From Planctomycetota bacterium (GTDB lineage Bacteria; Planctomycetota; Phycisphaerae; Sedimentisphaerales; Anaerohalosphaeraceae): a stretch of 5,390 nt of DNA. The stretch is from contig QNBS01000181.1 in NCBI GenBank assembly GCA_003644175.1, forward strand, positions 1 to 5,390, in the 5' to 3' direction. A program made the translations under genes and the position numbers. Positions 5,237-5,390 of the stretch are shown piece after piece. Position 1 is the stretch's first letter. The number at the start of each line of letters is the position of its first letter. The notes under the pieces were generated by a model. That model was not told the origin of the DNA. It made no database searches and saw nothing but the letters and a program-made list of their open reading frames with translations.

Positions 5237-5390
5237 ATGGATGTTGATAAGTGTTGCATAACTCATTTTCCTGCGCCGGTGCTTGAGGGGGCTGCTGCGG
5301 GGGTTGATGAGATTACCGATGATATCCGTCGGCTGGTCGACCGGATGATTGACGTCATGATCGAACAGAAGGGTATCGGGCTTGCCGCTC
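5237..5390 (+). CDS. def: Peptide deformylase, N-terminal 51 residues, truncated by window edge
   Basis: Peptide deformylase removes the N-formyl group from new polypeptides. Fifty-one codons are visible. The segment around FPAPVL (11-16) corresponds to the family's YPDPVL block, IRRLVDRMIDVM (30-41) to its regulatory-helix region IRxLVDDMFETM, and the visible end GIGLAA (46-51) is catalytic motif I (GxGLAAxQ). The metal-binding motifs EGCLS and HExDH lie beyond the edge, so activity cannot be judged. The ATG at 5237 has GAGG at 5228-5231, 5 bases upstream. It starts 13 bases after the lptB stop and is probably translated from the same message. Methionyl-tRNA formyltransferase (fmt) commonly follows def and may lie downstream. 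A small oddity is EGAAAG (17-22) where the family usually has a basic residue followed by a short A-x-PV segment. Confidence 0.9.
   Translation, partial: MDVDKCCITHFPAPVLEGAAAGVDEITDDIRRLVDRMIDVMIEQKGIGLAA

Overview
The window looks like ordinary chromosomal DNA from a GC-rich Gram-negative bacterium. It carries LptB, the ATPase of lipopolysaccharide export, and the long form of YidC with a large periplasmic domain, so the cell should have an outer membrane. A Planctomycetota-type organism (possibly Phycisphaerae-like) is my best guess, from the gene set, the divergent MnmE and the lysine-rich YidC tail. That placement is inference and I could not test it.

The layout is two divergent transcription blocks that meet near 4213-4422. 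The leftward block reads, in order of transcription: a short GcvT-fold folate-binding-like protein (4212-3511), a 231-base gap, a metallophosphoesterase (3279-2503), yidC (2454-391), and the start of mnmE (339 to the left edge, truncated). The last three are spaced 48 and 51 bases apart and could be one operon. The rightward block reads lptB (4423-5223) and then, 13 bases later, the start of a peptide deformylase gene (5237 to the right edge, truncated). An excellent extended -10 sigma70-type promoter precedes lptB.

The themes are membrane and envelope biogenesis (YidC insertase, LptB), protein and tRNA maturation (deformylase, MnmE) and folate-fold proteins (MnmE N-domain, GcvT-like protein). 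The pair yidC-mnmE is a widespread bacterial arrangement. Here a phosphoesterase occupies the upstream position where rpmH-rnpA often sit.

I see no mobile element, CRISPR array, tRNA, rRNA or defence system, and no convincing new multi-gene system. The points most worth a second look are the one-domain GcvT-like protein without the family's catalytic Asp segment, the degenerate HGG segment of MnmE, a possible small membrane peptide in the 3280-3510 gap, and a repeat structure directly upstream of the lptB promoter.
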